DNA of 64,000 bases. Origin: Pelagihabitans sp963710535 (GTDB lineage Bacteria > Bacteroidota > Bacteroidia > Flavobacteriales > Flavobacteriaceae). The number at the start of each line of letters is the position of its first letter. The first letter of the stretch is position 1. The stretch lies in NCBI GenBank assembly GCA_963710535.1, contig CAVQAW010000010.1, forward strand, positions 434,001 through 498,000. The letters run 5' to 3'. The notes under the pieces are model-generated. The model had not been told where the DNA came from and ran no database searches. It worked only from the letters and a program-made list of their open reading frames with translations. The translations under genes were made by a program, and so were the position numbers. Shown in pieces: positions 43,940-53,259 of this stretch.

Positions 43940-44824
43940 ATGGGTAAGAAAAACTACAAGGTTGCCGTACTGCAACTCCATCTCAACAGTACTTCCACGG
44001 AAAACAGGGCCAAATGCCTTTCCTGGATCAAAAAGGCCGCAGCAAAAGGCGCTGAGGTCGTATGCCTGCCCGAACTTTATAGCAGCCATTATTTCTGCCA
44101 AAGCGAGGATGTGGCCAATTTCAAAATGGCTGAACCGCTCGGGGATATTTCGTTCACGGCGTTCAGTGCCCTTGCCAAGGAATTGAACATCGCCATTATT
44201 GTACCGTTTTTCGAAAAAAGAATGTCGGGCATTTATCACAACAGTGCCTATATTATCGATTCAGATGGCACCCAGGCCGGATTGTACCGAAAGATGCACA
44301 TTCCCGACGACCCGCACTTCTATGAAAAATTCTATTTCACACCTGGAGATCTGGGGTTTCAATCGGTGAAAACCAAAAAAGGTAATTTGGGTACCTTGAT
44401 ATGCTGGGACCAATGGTATCCGGAAGCCGCCAGGCTGACCGCCATGAAAGGTGCCGATATCCTTTTTTACCCCACGGCTATAGGCTGGCACCCCTCCGAG
44501 AAGGAGAAATACGGGGAAAACCAATACGGGGCCTGGATGAACGTAATGCGGGGCCATGCCGTGGCCAATGGCATTTTTGTGGCCGCCGCCAATCGCATCG
44601 GACTCGAAAAGTACCTGCCCGGTACCGACGGGATCGAGTTTTGGGGCAAGTCATTCATTTGCGGCCCGCAAGGGGAAATCCTTGCTATGGCCTCCCATGA
44701 CCAGGAAGAAATACTGATCGCGGAGGTGGATCTTGAACACCAAGAGAATGTTAGGCAAAACTGGCCATTTTTTAGGGACAGAAGAATCGACGCCTTCCAT
44801 GAAATTACCAAACGGGCTTTATAA
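43940..44824 (+). CDS. aguB: N-carbamoylputrescine amidase (nitrilase superfamily)
   Basis: A 294-aa cytoplasmic carbon-nitrogen hydrolase. The Glu-Lys-Cys catalytic triad is visible: E45 in CLPELYSSHYF, K118 in YRKMHIPDDP and C155 in ICWDQWYPEAAR. MHIPDDPHFYEKFYFTPGD is the AguB-type sequence. It hydrolyses N-carbamoylputrescine to putrescine, carbon dioxide and ammonia. The next gene, six nt away, is agmatine deiminase, which produces its substrate. No arginine decarboxylase gene is in the window, so agmatine must come from elsewhere. Confidence 0.95.
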   Translation: MGKKNYKVAVLQLHLNSTSTENRAKCLSWIKKAAAKGAEVVCLPELYSSHYFCQSEDVANFKMAEPLGDISFTAFSALAKELNIAIIVPFFEKRMSGIYHNSAYIIDSDGTQAGLYRKMHIPDDPHFYEKFYFTPGDLGFQSVKTKKGNLGTLICWDQWYPEAARLTAMKGADILFYPTAIGWHPSEKEKYGENQYGAWMNVMRGHAVANGIFVAAANRIGLEKYLPGTDGIEFWGKSFICGPQGEILAMASHDQEEILIAEVDLEHQENVRQNWPFFRDRRIDAFHEITKRAL

Positions 44825-44830
44825 AAATTT

Positions 44831-45865
44831 ATGGCAACAAGAAGATTTCCCGCAGAATGGGAGGCCCAAGAGGGTATTTTATTGTGCTTTCCCCATAATG
44901 GCAACGACTGGCCAGGAAAATATCAGGCCATACAATGGGCCTTTGTCGAATTCATCAAGAAGGTAGCGGAAACGGAAAAAGTGTTTCTGGTCGTTGCCGA
45001 TGCCATCCTAAAGGAAAGGGTGCACGGGATGTTGGTTACCGCCTCGGTCAAGATGGGCCATGTTTCTTACCTCCTGCAGAAGACCAACCGAAGCTGGATG
45101 CGCGATTCCGGACCAATCATCGTAAAAAACGGCAGCAAAAGGGAGGCCTTAAACTTTAGTTTCAACGGATGGGCCAAGTACCCCAACTGGAGATTGGACC
45201 GTTATGTTCCGGAAATGGTGGCAAAACATTTAAAACTTCCACTGACCCAGGTCGTTCATAAGGGAAAAAAGGTCGTCCTGGAAGGTGGGGCTTTGGAGGT
45301 CAATGGAAATGGCACTTTGATCACTTCTGAGGAATGTCTCCTCCATCCAAGTATTCAGGTCAGAAATCCAGGCTTCACCAAGAAAGACTATGAAAGTGTT
45401 TTCAAGGAGTACCTTGGCATCACCAACACCATTTGGTTGGGCAACGGCATTGTCGGCGATGACACCCATGGCCATATCGATGACCTTTGCCGTTTCGTAG
45501 CTCCCGATACCGTGGTCACCGTTTTGGAAGATGACCCAAAGGATAAAAACCATGCGCCCCTTCAAGACAATTTAAAACGGCTACAACATGCCGTATTGGA
45601 AGATGGAAGTCCTATGAAGATCGTTACCCTGCCCATGCCGAAAAAAATCATGTTCGATGGGGTCCGCTTACCGGCGAGCTATGCCAATTTCCTGATCTTG
45701 AACCAAACGGTTTTGGTGCCCACCTTTAACGACGTTCAGGATAGAAATGCCTTGAATATTCTGGCCGGTTGTTTTCCTGAAAGGTCGGTGATCGGAATCA
45801 GTGCCATCGACTTCATATGGGGCTTCGGTACCCTACATTGCCTCAGCCAACAAATTCCGAAGTAG
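44831..45865 (+). CDS. aguA: agmatine deiminase
   Basis: A 344-aa peptidylarginine-deiminase-fold enzyme converting agmatine to N-carbamoylputrescine and ammonia. Motifs: NRSWMRDSGP (near 85-94), LEGGALEVNGNG, GDDTHGHIDDLCRF, and the nucleophile C337 in GTLHCLSQQIP at the extreme C-terminus. Length fits the family. It forms a two-gene operon with aguB. A six-base-stem hairpin right after the stop (45865-45880) has no T-run and is not a convincing terminator. Confidence 0.95.
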   Translation: MATRRFPAEWEAQEGILLCFPHNGNDWPGKYQAIQWAFVEFIKKVAETEKVFLVVADAILKERVHGMLVTASVKMGHVSYLLQKTNRSWMRDSGPIIVKNGSKREALNFSFNGWAKYPNWRLDRYVPEMVAKHLKLPLTQVVHKGKKVVLEGGALEVNGNGTLITSEECLLHPSIQVRNPGFTKKDYESVFKEYLGITNTIWLGNGIVGDDTHGHIDDLCRFVAPDTVVTVLEDDPKDKNHAPLQDNLKRLQHAVLEDGSPMKIVTLPMPKKIMFDGVRLPASYANFLILNQTVLVPTFNDVQDRNALNILAGCFPERSVIGISAIDFIWGFGTLHCLSQQIPK

Positions 45866-45908
45866 CAAACTTCCGTTTGCCAAGGTAAACCAAGTTCATT
45901 TTTGTAGG

Positions 45909-48089
45909 CTATTTTCGCTTACCGGGCCGATAGGTCTCTTTTGCCCGTTTTAAGACGTCCTCCTTATAATAGGGGACATCTTTAAATTCCGCATTGGCAT
46001 AGCGCTGGGCCTGATCGTCGAAATGCGGAGATTCGGGATCGCCGCTTTGCCCTCCTGCCAAAATGCTCTTTGCGCGCACTCTGTCTCCGAACTCGACCAC
46101 CGCTACGAAGCTATTGCCTCGGGTGCCATAGATTTTTTTGGTATTGTTGTCGTACCGAGCCCCATAGGCGGCAAGGGCACCCCAGCGGCCCGAAGCGAAT
46201 CCTATGGGCATGCTGGGTCGATCGTCATCAAAGGCCTGGATGAGATCGCCGTTCAACCTTTGGTATCGGTTCACCTCGCCCCAAGGCATGTTCCAGCTAC
46301 CAAAATCGTCATTCAAAGCGGTTATGACCTTGTTGAAAATGAGTAATCGCTCTGCTTTTGGGGACTTGGTTCCGAAGTAAACCATCAACTCCATATCATC
46401 CACATCATCTTCCTTTTGGCCCAATTGACCATAAAGGGTGCCGTAATAATGGGCCAAGGTCATTGCCACCGACTCTTTCGAAGTCCTATAATCCCATTGG
46501 CGCAACACATCGATGGGGTCTTTCAATTGCGGGTCTTTGGGCGTTGAGGTATCGTAGGCCTCCACCAATCCGGGAATCAAAGCATCAAAAGCGGGCATGT
46601 AGGGGTCATAAGCCAATGCGATCAAGCTGTCGAGGGTAAAACCATTTTTATTCCTGAGCAATGCTATCGCATGGATGCCCCTAAAATTTTCGCGGTCAAC
46701 AGACATATAATTGGGATAATTTTCCTTTTTGGGACTAAACTCCAGTGCTGCTGTGTAAGGCGTTGAGTTGCAGTTTTGGATCCAACCATTTTCAGGATTG
46801 AGCAGTAGTATGTTTTCATCGACCGAATGAAGGCCTTGCCAGTCGGTCTCGGGATTACTGCCATCCACAGGTTTGGAAAAATCAAAGCTGGCATCGCGTT
46901 TGGGAATAAAATTACCATGGAAATAGGCGATATTACCGCCGGCATCTGCATATACGGTATTGTTGCTGGAGTTCGTCCTGAGGTCCATCATTTTCCTGAA
47001 GCCTTCATATCCGTTCTGTTTGGTGCGTATATAAGACTGTTCTAGCGCCGTCACCGGTTCCCACATCATTGCGGTTGCGGTCCACTGGCCCTCCTCCATA
47101 TGGGTGATTGGCCCGTGATGGGTTCGATAGACAGGGAACACCTTTTCCTGCATCGCGTCGCCTAGCTTATATTTAATTGATATCTCTTTCGTCTCCAAAG
47201 GACGAAGTTCTTCCCCGAATTGGTAGTGCAGTTTTCCGTCTAAATTGACAATCGTCTCCTTGTATTCATCCAAAACATCGGTGTAGGTGGAAGTGTGCAT
47301 CCATCCCGTTTTTTCATTGAAGCCCTGATAAATGAAGAACTGGCCCCAGGTTACCGCGCCATAGGCATTTAATCCTTCTTCACTCACTGCATGCACCTCG
47401 CCCCTGAAATAAAATGAAGTATGCGGGTTGATCAATAGCATGGCCTTCCCCGATTGGGTCAGCCTGCCAGAAATGGCTATTCCGTTGGATCCCTGGGGTT
47501 CGACCGGTTGTTCCTTTTCGTTGTTCTGGAGTTGGGCAGGTTCCGGGATTTCCATTCCACTTTCGTAAAAGGCCTGTATTTTTTCGGTCGAAATACGTTC
47601 AATATCACCCCCGATAGACCCTTCACTGAAGTACATCGGCATCCATGGTTCAAAATGGGTGAGGAGTTTGGGCTTAACTTCCGGATGGGTGTACAAGTAA
47701 TAGTTGATTCCATCAGCGAAAGCATCGCAGAGTGTTTTCAACCAATCGGGACTTTTGGCATAATTTTCCTTCGCTTCGGCCTCGGTCATGAACAATTTTG
47801 CACGGAGATCGCTATAAAGCGCTTTTTCGCCCTCCACTTCTGCAAGACGTCCGGTCGCCCAGATATAATTTTGTTCCACCCGGTTGAAGTCATCCTCGCA
47901 TTGGGCATACAACAACCCGAATACTGCATCGGCGTCGGTCTTCCCATAAATATGGGGCACCCCGAAATCATCGCGGATGATGGTCACATTATCTGCTTGC
48001 GATTGCCAACGGGCCACTTCGGGTTCCGTTTTGGTTTGGGGCATACAGGAAGCAGCTACCAGCAACGACAGTAAGACAAAATTTCTCAT
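45909..48089 (-). CDS. penicillin-acylase-family lipoprotein (Ntn hydrolase)
   Basis: A 726-aa exported lipoprotein (VAASC, Cys15) of the S45 penicillin amidase family. These enzymes self-cleave to two chains with an N-terminal Ser nucleophile: here S201 in EPQGSNGIAISG, preceded by a Gln-rich spacer that would be excised. DDFGVPHIYGKT and GLLYAQCEDDFNRVEQ in the alpha chain, and NSSNNTVYADAGGNIAYFHGN in the beta chain, are conserved. Substrates in this family range over beta-lactams, N-acyl homoserine lactones and other N-acyl amides. It is convergent with aguA, so no operon context helps. Confidence 0.9.
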   Translation of the reverse strand: MRNFVLLSLLVAASCMPQTKTEPEVARWQSQADNVTIIRDDFGVPHIYGKTDADAVFGLLYAQCEDDFNRVEQNYIWATGRLAEVEGEKALYSDLRAKLFMTEAEAKENYAKSPDWLKTLCDAFADGINYYLYTHPEVKPKLLTHFEPWMPMYFSEGSIGGDIERISTEKIQAFYESGMEIPEPAQLQNNEKEQPVEPQGSNGIAISGRLTQSGKAMLLINPHTSFYFRGEVHAVSEEGLNAYGAVTWGQFFIYQGFNEKTGWMHTSTYTDVLDEYKETIVNLDGKLHYQFGEELRPLETKEISIKYKLGDAMQEKVFPVYRTHHGPITHMEEGQWTATAMMWEPVTALEQSYIRTKQNGYEGFRKMMDLRTNSSNNTVYADAGGNIAYFHGNFIPKRDASFDFSKPVDGSNPETDWQGLHSVDENILLLNPENGWIQNCNSTPYTAALEFSPKKENYPNYMSVDRENFRGIHAIALLRNKNGFTLDSLIALAYDPYMPAFDALIPGLVEAYDTSTPKDPQLKDPIDVLRQWDYRTSKESVAMTLAHYYGTLYGQLGQKEDDVDDMELMVYFGTKSPKAERLLIFNKVITALNDDFGSWNMPWGEVNRYQRLNGDLIQAFDDDRPSMPIGFASGRWGALAAYGARYDNNTKKIYGTRGNSFVAVVEFGDRVRAKSILAGGQSGDPESPHFDDQAQRYANAEFKDVPYYKEDVLKRAKETYRPGKRK

Positions 48090-48177
48090 AAAATCAAATT
48101 TATAAATCTTAAAACTTTCAGTGCGTCAACGCCCTACCTTAAAGCGACTAAAGGGCCCTATTTCAGTCGTTAGGGAT

Positions 48178-48387
48178 TTAAGCCTTTTTCAAGAATTGGG
48201 TTTTCAATACTACCTGGGCCTTACCGACCCGGCATTCGACTTCCTGTGGGTTTCCGGTGAGCCTGATGTTTCGAATAGCTTCACCTCGCTTTAAGGTTTT
48301 CGACATGCCCTTGACTTTAAGATCTTTGGTCAGATGTACCGAATCTCCGTCTTCCAATAGGTTGCCATTGCTATCTTTTGTTTCCAT
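48178..48387 (-). CDS. PhnA-domain protein (YjdM C-terminal-like)
   Basis: A 69-aa protein matching the C-terminal domain of the PhnA/YjdM family: KDSNGNLLEDGDSVHLTKDL, KVKGMSKTLKRG, then VECRVGKAQVVLKTQFLKK. The zinc-ribbon half of full-length YjdM is absent, so this is the short standalone form. The historical alkylphosphonate label is a misnomer; function unknown, probably a small SH3-like fold. It is 88 nt upstream of the acylase on the same strand and divergent from the ABC exporter. Confidence 0.85.
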   Translation of the reverse strand: METKDSNGNLLEDGDSVHLTKDLKVKGMSKTLKRGEAIRNIRLTGNPQEVECRVGKAQVVLKTQFLKKA

Positions 48388-48497
48388 TGCTGTGTGGTTT
48401 TCTTTGGTGAAAATAATGGTCCTGTGTTCGAAATACTAATTTTTGGTCGAAAAATTCAGCGCTTTGGCCACACACAAAAGTATCGTTGTTTTTAGAG

Positions 48498-48505
48498 TAA
48501 CTTTG
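48498..48505 (+). promoter_or_regulatory. candidate -7 box for the ABC exporter (TAACTTTG)
   Basis: An exact TAnnTTTG match 20 nt before the ATG at 48526. The nearest TTG elements are at 31 and 10 nt, outside the usual spacing, so the upstream half of the promoter is not evident. Confidence 0.4.
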
Positions 48506-48525
48506 CGCTTTCCTAAAACGAGACC

Positions 48526-50262
48526 ATGGCAGAGAAAAAAGTAAGTATCCTTACCGCATTTAAGACCATCATTTGGCCAAGGCGCAACCTTGTGTTTGTT
48601 GGATTGATATTGATCGTCATCAGCAATGCTGCCAGTTTTGTAGGGCCCATATCGTTAAAGTATTTTATGGACGACGTGATTCCCAATAAAAATGTGGAAA
48701 TGCTGAAAATATTGGTTTTGGTGGTAGCACTGTCTATCCTGGTGCAATCGATCACCTCTTTTTTATTGACCAAGATTTTAAGTGTACAGGCGCAATATCT
48801 GATTTCGGAATTACGGGCCCAAGTACAGAAAAAAGTATTGTCGCTGCCCATTCGGTTTTTTGACAATGCGAAATCGGGGGCCTTGGTATCGCGCATCATG
48901 ACCGATGTGGAAGGGGTCAGAAATTTGATCGGTACGGGCCTGGTACAACTGGTAGGCGGAAGCATTACCGCGGTGGTTTCCTTAGTCCTGCTGTTGAATA
49001 TCAGTCCGTCGATGACCTTCTTCACCTTGGTACCCCTGGCCATCTTTGCCTTGGTAGCCCTGAAGGCCTTCAAAATAATACGCCCCATTTTTCGAAATCG
49101 GGGCAAGATCAACGCAGAGGTGACGGGAAGGCTTACCGAAACCTTGGGGGGAATCCGTGTGATCAAAGGGTTCAATGCCGAGGTACAGGAGCACAAAGTT
49201 TTTGAATCGGGAGTGGAAAAATTGTTCCAAAACGTGAAGAAGAGCCTAACCGCCACTGCCTTTATGACCAGCTCATCCACCTTTCTTTTGGGGGTGGCCA
49301 CAACGGGCATCATGGGTATCGGTGGCTATAAGATCATGACCGATCAATTGACCATCGGGGAGTTTTTGTCCTTTACATTTTTATTGGGCCTGATGATCGC
49401 TCCCATCGTACAGATGAGCAATATCGGCAGCCAGCTCACCGAAGCCCTCGCCGGTTTGGACCGAACCGAAGAATTGATGAACATGACCCCTGAACTGGAC
49501 GAGGCGGAAAGGACGATCAATTTGGATAAGATCAAAGGAGATATTGTCTTCAACGATGTTTCCTTCGCCTATGAAACCGACAAGGAGGTACTTCACAACA
49601 TTAGTTTTGAGGTCAAATCGGGTGATGTCGTGGCGCTGGTGGGAAGCTCCGGCTCAGGCAAATCGACCATTGCCGGTTTGGCGGCCACCTTCCTGACCCC
49701 TCAGTCCGGTCAGATCGCAATCGATGGAAAAGACCTTTCCAAAGTGAACCTGAACAGCTACCGGAAATATTTGGGCGTGGTGCTGCAGGATGAATTTCTA
49801 TTTGAAGGCACGATTAGGGAAAACATCATGTTCCCGAGACCGAATGCCACGGAAACCGAGTTAAGGCAAGCGGTCGAGGCGGCCTATGTCGATGAATTTA
49901 CCGACCGTTTTGACGATGGCCTCGATACCCTGATCGGCGAACGGGGAGTAAAACTCTCAGGCGGACAACGACAGCGTATTGCCATTGCTCGTGCGGTGCT
50001 GGCCGATCCCAAAATCTTGATCCTTGACGAGGCCACTTCAAATCTTGATACCGAAAGTGAGGCCTTGATTCAAAAAAGTTTGGCTGCCCTGACCCAAGGG
50101 CGCACCACTTTTGTCATCGCCCACCGATTGAGCACAATCCGCAAGGCCAATCAAATTTTGGTGATTGAAAATGGTCGTATCGCGGAGCAGGGCACCCATG
50201 ACGAATTGATTGCGAATCAAGGAAGGTACTATAACCTGTTCACCTATCAGGCCAGGATTTAA
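48526..50262 (+). CDS. ABC exporter, fused permease and ATPase (MsbA-like)
   Basis: A 578-aa half transporter that acts as a homodimer. The N-terminal six-helix exporter domain (about 20-310) begins NLVFVGLILIVISNAASFVG and includes the coupling-helix block LGGIRVIKGFNAEVQE. The ATPase has Walker A GSSGSGKST (373-381), Q-loop LGVVLQDEFLFEGTIREN, signature LSGGQRQR, Walker B ILILDEAT and the switch His in IAHRLST. Family cargoes include lipid A core, lipids and drugs; MsbA-like lipid flipping is plausible but not demonstrated. It stands alone, divergent from the PhnA gene and convergent with the ferredoxin gene. Confidence 0.93.
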   Translation: MAEKKVSILTAFKTIIWPRRNLVFVGLILIVISNAASFVGPISLKYFMDDVIPNKNVEMLKILVLVVALSILVQSITSFLLTKILSVQAQYLISELRAQVQKKVLSLPIRFFDNAKSGALVSRIMTDVEGVRNLIGTGLVQLVGGSITAVVSLVLLLNISPSMTFFTLVPLAIFALVALKAFKIIRPIFRNRGKINAEVTGRLTETLGGIRVIKGFNAEVQEHKVFESGVEKLFQNVKKSLTATAFMTSSSTFLLGVATTGIMGIGGYKIMTDQLTIGEFLSFTFLLGLMIAPIVQMSNIGSQLTEALAGLDRTEELMNMTPELDEAERTINLDKIKGDIVFNDVSFAYETDKEVLHNISFEVKSGDVVALVGSSGSGKSTIAGLAATFLTPQSGQIAIDGKDLSKVNLNSYRKYLGVVLQDEFLFEGTIRENIMFPRPNATETELRQAVEAAYVDEFTDRFDDGLDTLIGERGVKLSGGQRQRIAIARAVLADPKILILDEATSNLDTESEALIQKSLAALTQGRTTFVIAHRLSTIRKANQILVIENGRIAEQGTHDELIANQGRYYNLFTYQARI

Positions 50263-50349
50263 CCGATGGGGATGGCATTGCAACGATAAAAGATCGGCTG
50301 GGGGCGATTGCTTAGAAGGCCAATTGAGGAGTTCAGGCTTGCTACCCGA

Positions 50350-50679
50350 TCAACTTTCCGGGGCCAAGGCCACCTCCAGGCCGTTGAGGTCTTCGGTGAT
50401 GCGTATTTGGCAGCCTAAACGGCTATTGTCTTCCACATAAAATGCTTCGGCCAACATGGCCTCTTCCTCATCCGATTTTTCGGGGAGCGGGTGATTGGAC
50501 AATACATAACATTGGCAAGAGGCACACATGGCCATACCGCCGCAAATGCCAATAGTGCCTTCAGGGGCCAGTTCATAGGAACGCACCACTTCCATCAGGT
50601 TCATGTTCATATCCGTCGGGGCATCCACTTCATGGCGCATGCCTTCACGGTCGGTAATGATAATTTTGATATCGTTCAC
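50350..50679 (-). CDS. adrenodoxin-type [2Fe-2S] ferredoxin
   Basis: A 109-aa electron carrier. Cluster cysteines C46, C52, C55 and C90 show the adrenodoxin spacing C-x5-C-x2-C-x34-C; C57 is an extra cysteine. It starts 6 nt after the end of the reductase gene, forming the last gene of the mrp-nifU-reductase-ferredoxin operon. Such ferredoxins feed electrons to Fe-S cluster assembly or to P450-like partners. Here the Fe-S context dominates. Confidence 0.93.
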   Translation of the reverse strand: MNDIKIIITDREGMRHEVDAPTDMNMNLMEVVRSYELAPEGTIGICGGMAMCASCQCYVLSNHPLPEKSDEEEAMLAEAFYVEDNSRLGCQIRITEDLNGLEVALAPES

Positions 50680-50685
50680 AATACT

Positions 50686-51744
50686 TTATTCAATCGCCTT
50701 GACTGTCGCTTTCGGGGCTTCTTTAACACTACCATCAAAACCATGGATCCCCCCGACGGTCGTATATTTCATCACATATTTTTTATCGGGAAAGATGCGT
50801 TGGTACGCACTTTGGCACATCAGGGTCGCCTCATGGAAACCGCATAGGATCAATTTTAACTTTCCGGGATAGTAATTTACATCCCCTATGGCATAAATGC
50901 CGGGAATATTGGTTTGGTAGTCCAAGGTATTATCGACCTTAATCGCGTTTTTTTCGATGTCCAAGCCCCAGTCGGCAATAGGGCCCAGTTTTGGGGAAAG
51001 TCCGAACAAAGGGATAAAATAATCCGTCTCGAGAACCAGATCCTCTTCCCGGCCAATCTTTGAAATGGTCACCGCATTCAAATGGTCTTCCCCATGCAGC
51101 GAAACAACCTCGGCCGGGGTAACCAGATTGATTTTGCCCTTGTTTTTCAACAATTGAACCTTTTCCACCGAATCAAGGGCGCCCCTAAACTCATTTCGTC
51201 TGTGTACCAGTGTAACCTCGGAGGCCACATCGGTCAAAAAAATGCTCCAATCCAAAGCCGAATCGCCCCCTCCGGAGATGACCACCCGTTTATTGCGATA
51301 ATGTTCGGGATCTTTGATCATATAGGCCACCCCATGGTCTTCATACTTTGCAAGGTTGGGCAAAAGGGGTTTCCTTGGTTCAAAACTGCCCAATCCGCCG
51401 GCAATGGCAACAATTGGGGCATGGTGCTTGGTACCCTTGTTGGTGGTCACTATAAAAGACCCATCGTTCAGTTTCTCGATGCGTTCTGCCCGTTCGCCCA
51501 ACGTAAATCCGGGTTGGAAAGGTTTGATCTGCTCCAGGAGATTGTTCACCAAATCCCCGGCCAGTACCTCCGGAAATCCTGGAATATCATAAATCGGTTT
51601 CTTGGGATATATTTCGGAACACTGGCCCCCTGGCTGTGCAAGTGCATCGATCAGATGACATTTTAATTGCAATAATCCTGCTTCAAAAACGGCAAAAAGG
51701 CCTGTCGGCCCGGCACCTATAATAAGAATGTCGGTCTTAATCAT
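50686..51744 (-). CDS. NAD(P)H:ferredoxin reductase, thioredoxin-reductase-like
   Basis: A 352-aa FAD/NAD(P) oxidoreductase: FAD-binding GAGPTGLFAVFEAG (10-23), PGGQCSEIYP, then the NADPH-binding GGGDSALDWSI and the late FAD site GIYAIGDVNYYPGKLKLI. The redox-active CxxC of thioredoxin reductase is absent (GGGDSALDW in its place), which marks the YumC/TrxR-like ferredoxin-NADP reductase group. It is the natural reducer of the adjacent ferredoxin. Gaps of 14 nt to nifU and 6 nt to the ferredoxin indicate one operon. Confidence 0.92.
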   Translation of the reverse strand: MIKTDILIIGAGPTGLFAVFEAGLLQLKCHLIDALAQPGGQCSEIYPKKPIYDIPGFPEVLAGDLVNNLLEQIKPFQPGFTLGERAERIEKLNDGSFIVTTNKGTKHHAPIVAIAGGLGSFEPRKPLLPNLAKYEDHGVAYMIKDPEHYRNKRVVISGGGDSALDWSIFLTDVASEVTLVHRRNEFRGALDSVEKVQLLKNKGKINLVTPAEVVSLHGEDHLNAVTISKIGREEDLVLETDYFIPLFGLSPKLGPIADWGLDIEKNAIKVDNTLDYQTNIPGIYAIGDVNYYPGKLKLILCGFHEATLMCQSAYQRIFPDKKYVMKYTTVGGIHGFDGSVKEAPKATVKAIE

Positions 51745-51758
51745 TTACAAAATCGGCA

Positions 51759-52001
51759 TTAGGAACCCACATTAATGACCTCTTCGATCTGTGGTGCATA
51801 CTTTTTAATGGTCATCTCAACCCCGCTCTTTAAGGTCATTTGATTCACGCTACATCCAACGCAGGCCCCTTCAAGTTTTATTTTAACGGAACTCTCATTG
51901 TCTATAGAGACCAAAGAAATATCCCCTCCGTCACTTTGTAAAAAAGGGCGTATTTCTTCAAGGGCTTTTTCAACATTCATTTTTAGCTCTTCCGATGTCA
52001 T
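51759..52001 (-). CDS. NifU C-terminal-domain iron-sulphur protein
   Basis: An 80-aa protein equal to the NifU/NfuA C-terminal domain: RPFLQSDGGDISLVSID and the cluster pair C47-x2-C50 in GACVGCSVNQMTL. Acts as an iron-sulphur carrier that delivers [4Fe-4S] or [2Fe-2S] units. Its start lies 1 nt from the stop of mrp, so they are cotranslated. Confidence 0.93.
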   Translation of the reverse strand: MTSEELKMNVEKALEEIRPFLQSDGGDISLVSIDNESSVKIKLEGACVGCSVNQMTLKSGVEMTIKKYAPQIEEVINVGS

Positions 52002-52002
52002 A

Positions 52003-53145
52003 TCATTTCTTTTTTACGGCAGCGCAGCCGGCCATGGTAGTGATCTTTATGGCTTCCGTGGGCGGGAGGCTCTTGTTCCTCCCAACGACTTCCTGTACCA
52101 CATTCCTTGTCATTGTTTCAAAGGCTATTTCAACTGCCGTTGCGGTTTGCATCGCTGCCGGCCTTCCCACGTCGCCAGCTTCGCGTATGCTTTGAACCAA
52201 TGGGATTTCCCCCAAAAACGGCACGTTCAGATCCTCTGCCAAATGTCTTGCCCCTTCCTTTCCAAAAATATAGTATTTATTGTTGGGAAGTTCCGCAGGC
52301 GTAAAATAGGCCATATTCTCCACGATGCCAAGCACAGGGACGTTGATCGCCTCCTGTTGGAACATGGCGACACCTTTTCTGGCGTCGGCAAGGGCCACTT
52401 CTTGTGGGGTACTTACGATAACGGCCCCGGTCACCGGCAGGGCTTGCATGATGCTCAAATGAATATCGCCCGTGCCGGGGGGCAGATCGATCAACATAAA
52501 ATCCAAATCGCCCCAATGGGCATCAAAAATCATTTGGTTCAAGGCCTTGGCCGCCATAGGTCCCCGCCAGATAACGGCCTGGTTGGGTTGGGTAAAAAAC
52601 CCTATGGACAAAAGCTTGACCCCGTAATTCTCTATAGGCTTCATTTTCGACTTCCCATCGATATTGACGGCCAATGGCTTTTGCATGGCCACATCGAACA
52701 TGATCGGCATCGAGGGACCGTAAATATCCGCATCCAACAAACCTACCTTGAACCCCATTTTTGAAAGGGTAACCGCCAAATTGGCCGTTACGGTCGATTT
52801 ACCGACCCCACCCTTGCCTGAGGCCACCGCGATGATGTTCTGGATTCCGGGAATGGGTTTCCCCTTGATTTCATTTACCTTGGGTTTGGACGGGGCATCG
52901 ACCGATAAATTGATCTTGATCTTTGCTTTGGCATAGACTTCCTTGTGGATGATCTTTAAAATCTCCACCTCGGTCTTTTTCCGGGCCTGCAGACTTGGAT
53001 TGTTGATCGTGATATCGATTTCGACCTCGTCCCCAAAAACCTGTACGTTCTTCACCGCTCCGCTCTCCACCATATTTTGCCCTTCTCCAGGGACGGTGAT
53101 ATGCTCCAATGCCTTGAGAATGTCTTGCTTGTTCAGCTTCATCAT
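52003..53145 (-). CDS. mrp: Mrp/NBP35-family Fe-S cluster carrier ATPase
   Basis: A 380-aa cytoplasmic P-loop protein. An N-terminal MIP18/DUF59 domain (about 5-85) precedes the ParA-like ATPase: deviant Walker A GKGGVGKST (110-118), YGPSMPIMFD, the switch PPGTGDIHLS. The CxxC near the C-terminus that binds the cluster in some members is represented by single Cys residues only (MAGCAAVKKK). Two ATG codons lie in tandem (53145, 53142). It heads the operon with nifU, reductase and ferredoxin. Confidence 0.94.
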   Translation of the reverse strand: MMKLNKQDILKALEHITVPGEGQNMVESGAVKNVQVFGDEVEIDITINNPSLQARKKTEVEILKIIHKEVYAKAKIKINLSVDAPSKPKVNEIKGKPIPGIQNIIAVASGKGGVGKSTVTANLAVTLSKMGFKVGLLDADIYGPSMPIMFDVAMQKPLAVNIDGKSKMKPIENYGVKLLSIGFFTQPNQAVIWRGPMAAKALNQMIFDAHWGDLDFMLIDLPPGTGDIHLSIMQALPVTGAVIVSTPQEVALADARKGVAMFQQEAINVPVLGIVENMAYFTPAELPNNKYYIFGKEGARHLAEDLNVPFLGEIPLVQSIREAGDVGRPAAMQTATAVEIAFETMTRNVVQEVVGRNKSLPPTEAIKITTMAGCAAVKKK

Positions 53146-53180
53146 GGTTCACCCACTTTATATATATTCATTCTAAACAA

Positions 53181-53188
53181 CAAAGATA
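53181..53188 (-). promoter_or_regulatory. candidate -7 box for mrp operon (TATCTTTG)
   Basis: On the minus strand TATCTTTG is an exact TAnnTTTG match, 35 nt before the mrp ATG. No TTG is seen at the usual spacing upstream, so confidence is moderate. Confidence 0.4.
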
Positions 53189-53259
53189 CCTATTAGCCTT
53201 GAAACGCTAAAGGGTTTGGATTGAAAAGTAACATGGCGCCATAGCCTTACCCAATACCC

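Noticed and set aside
45865..45880. GCAAAC-TTCC-GTTTGC hairpin after aguA as a terminator
   Set aside because: Six-base stem with no following T-run on either strand.
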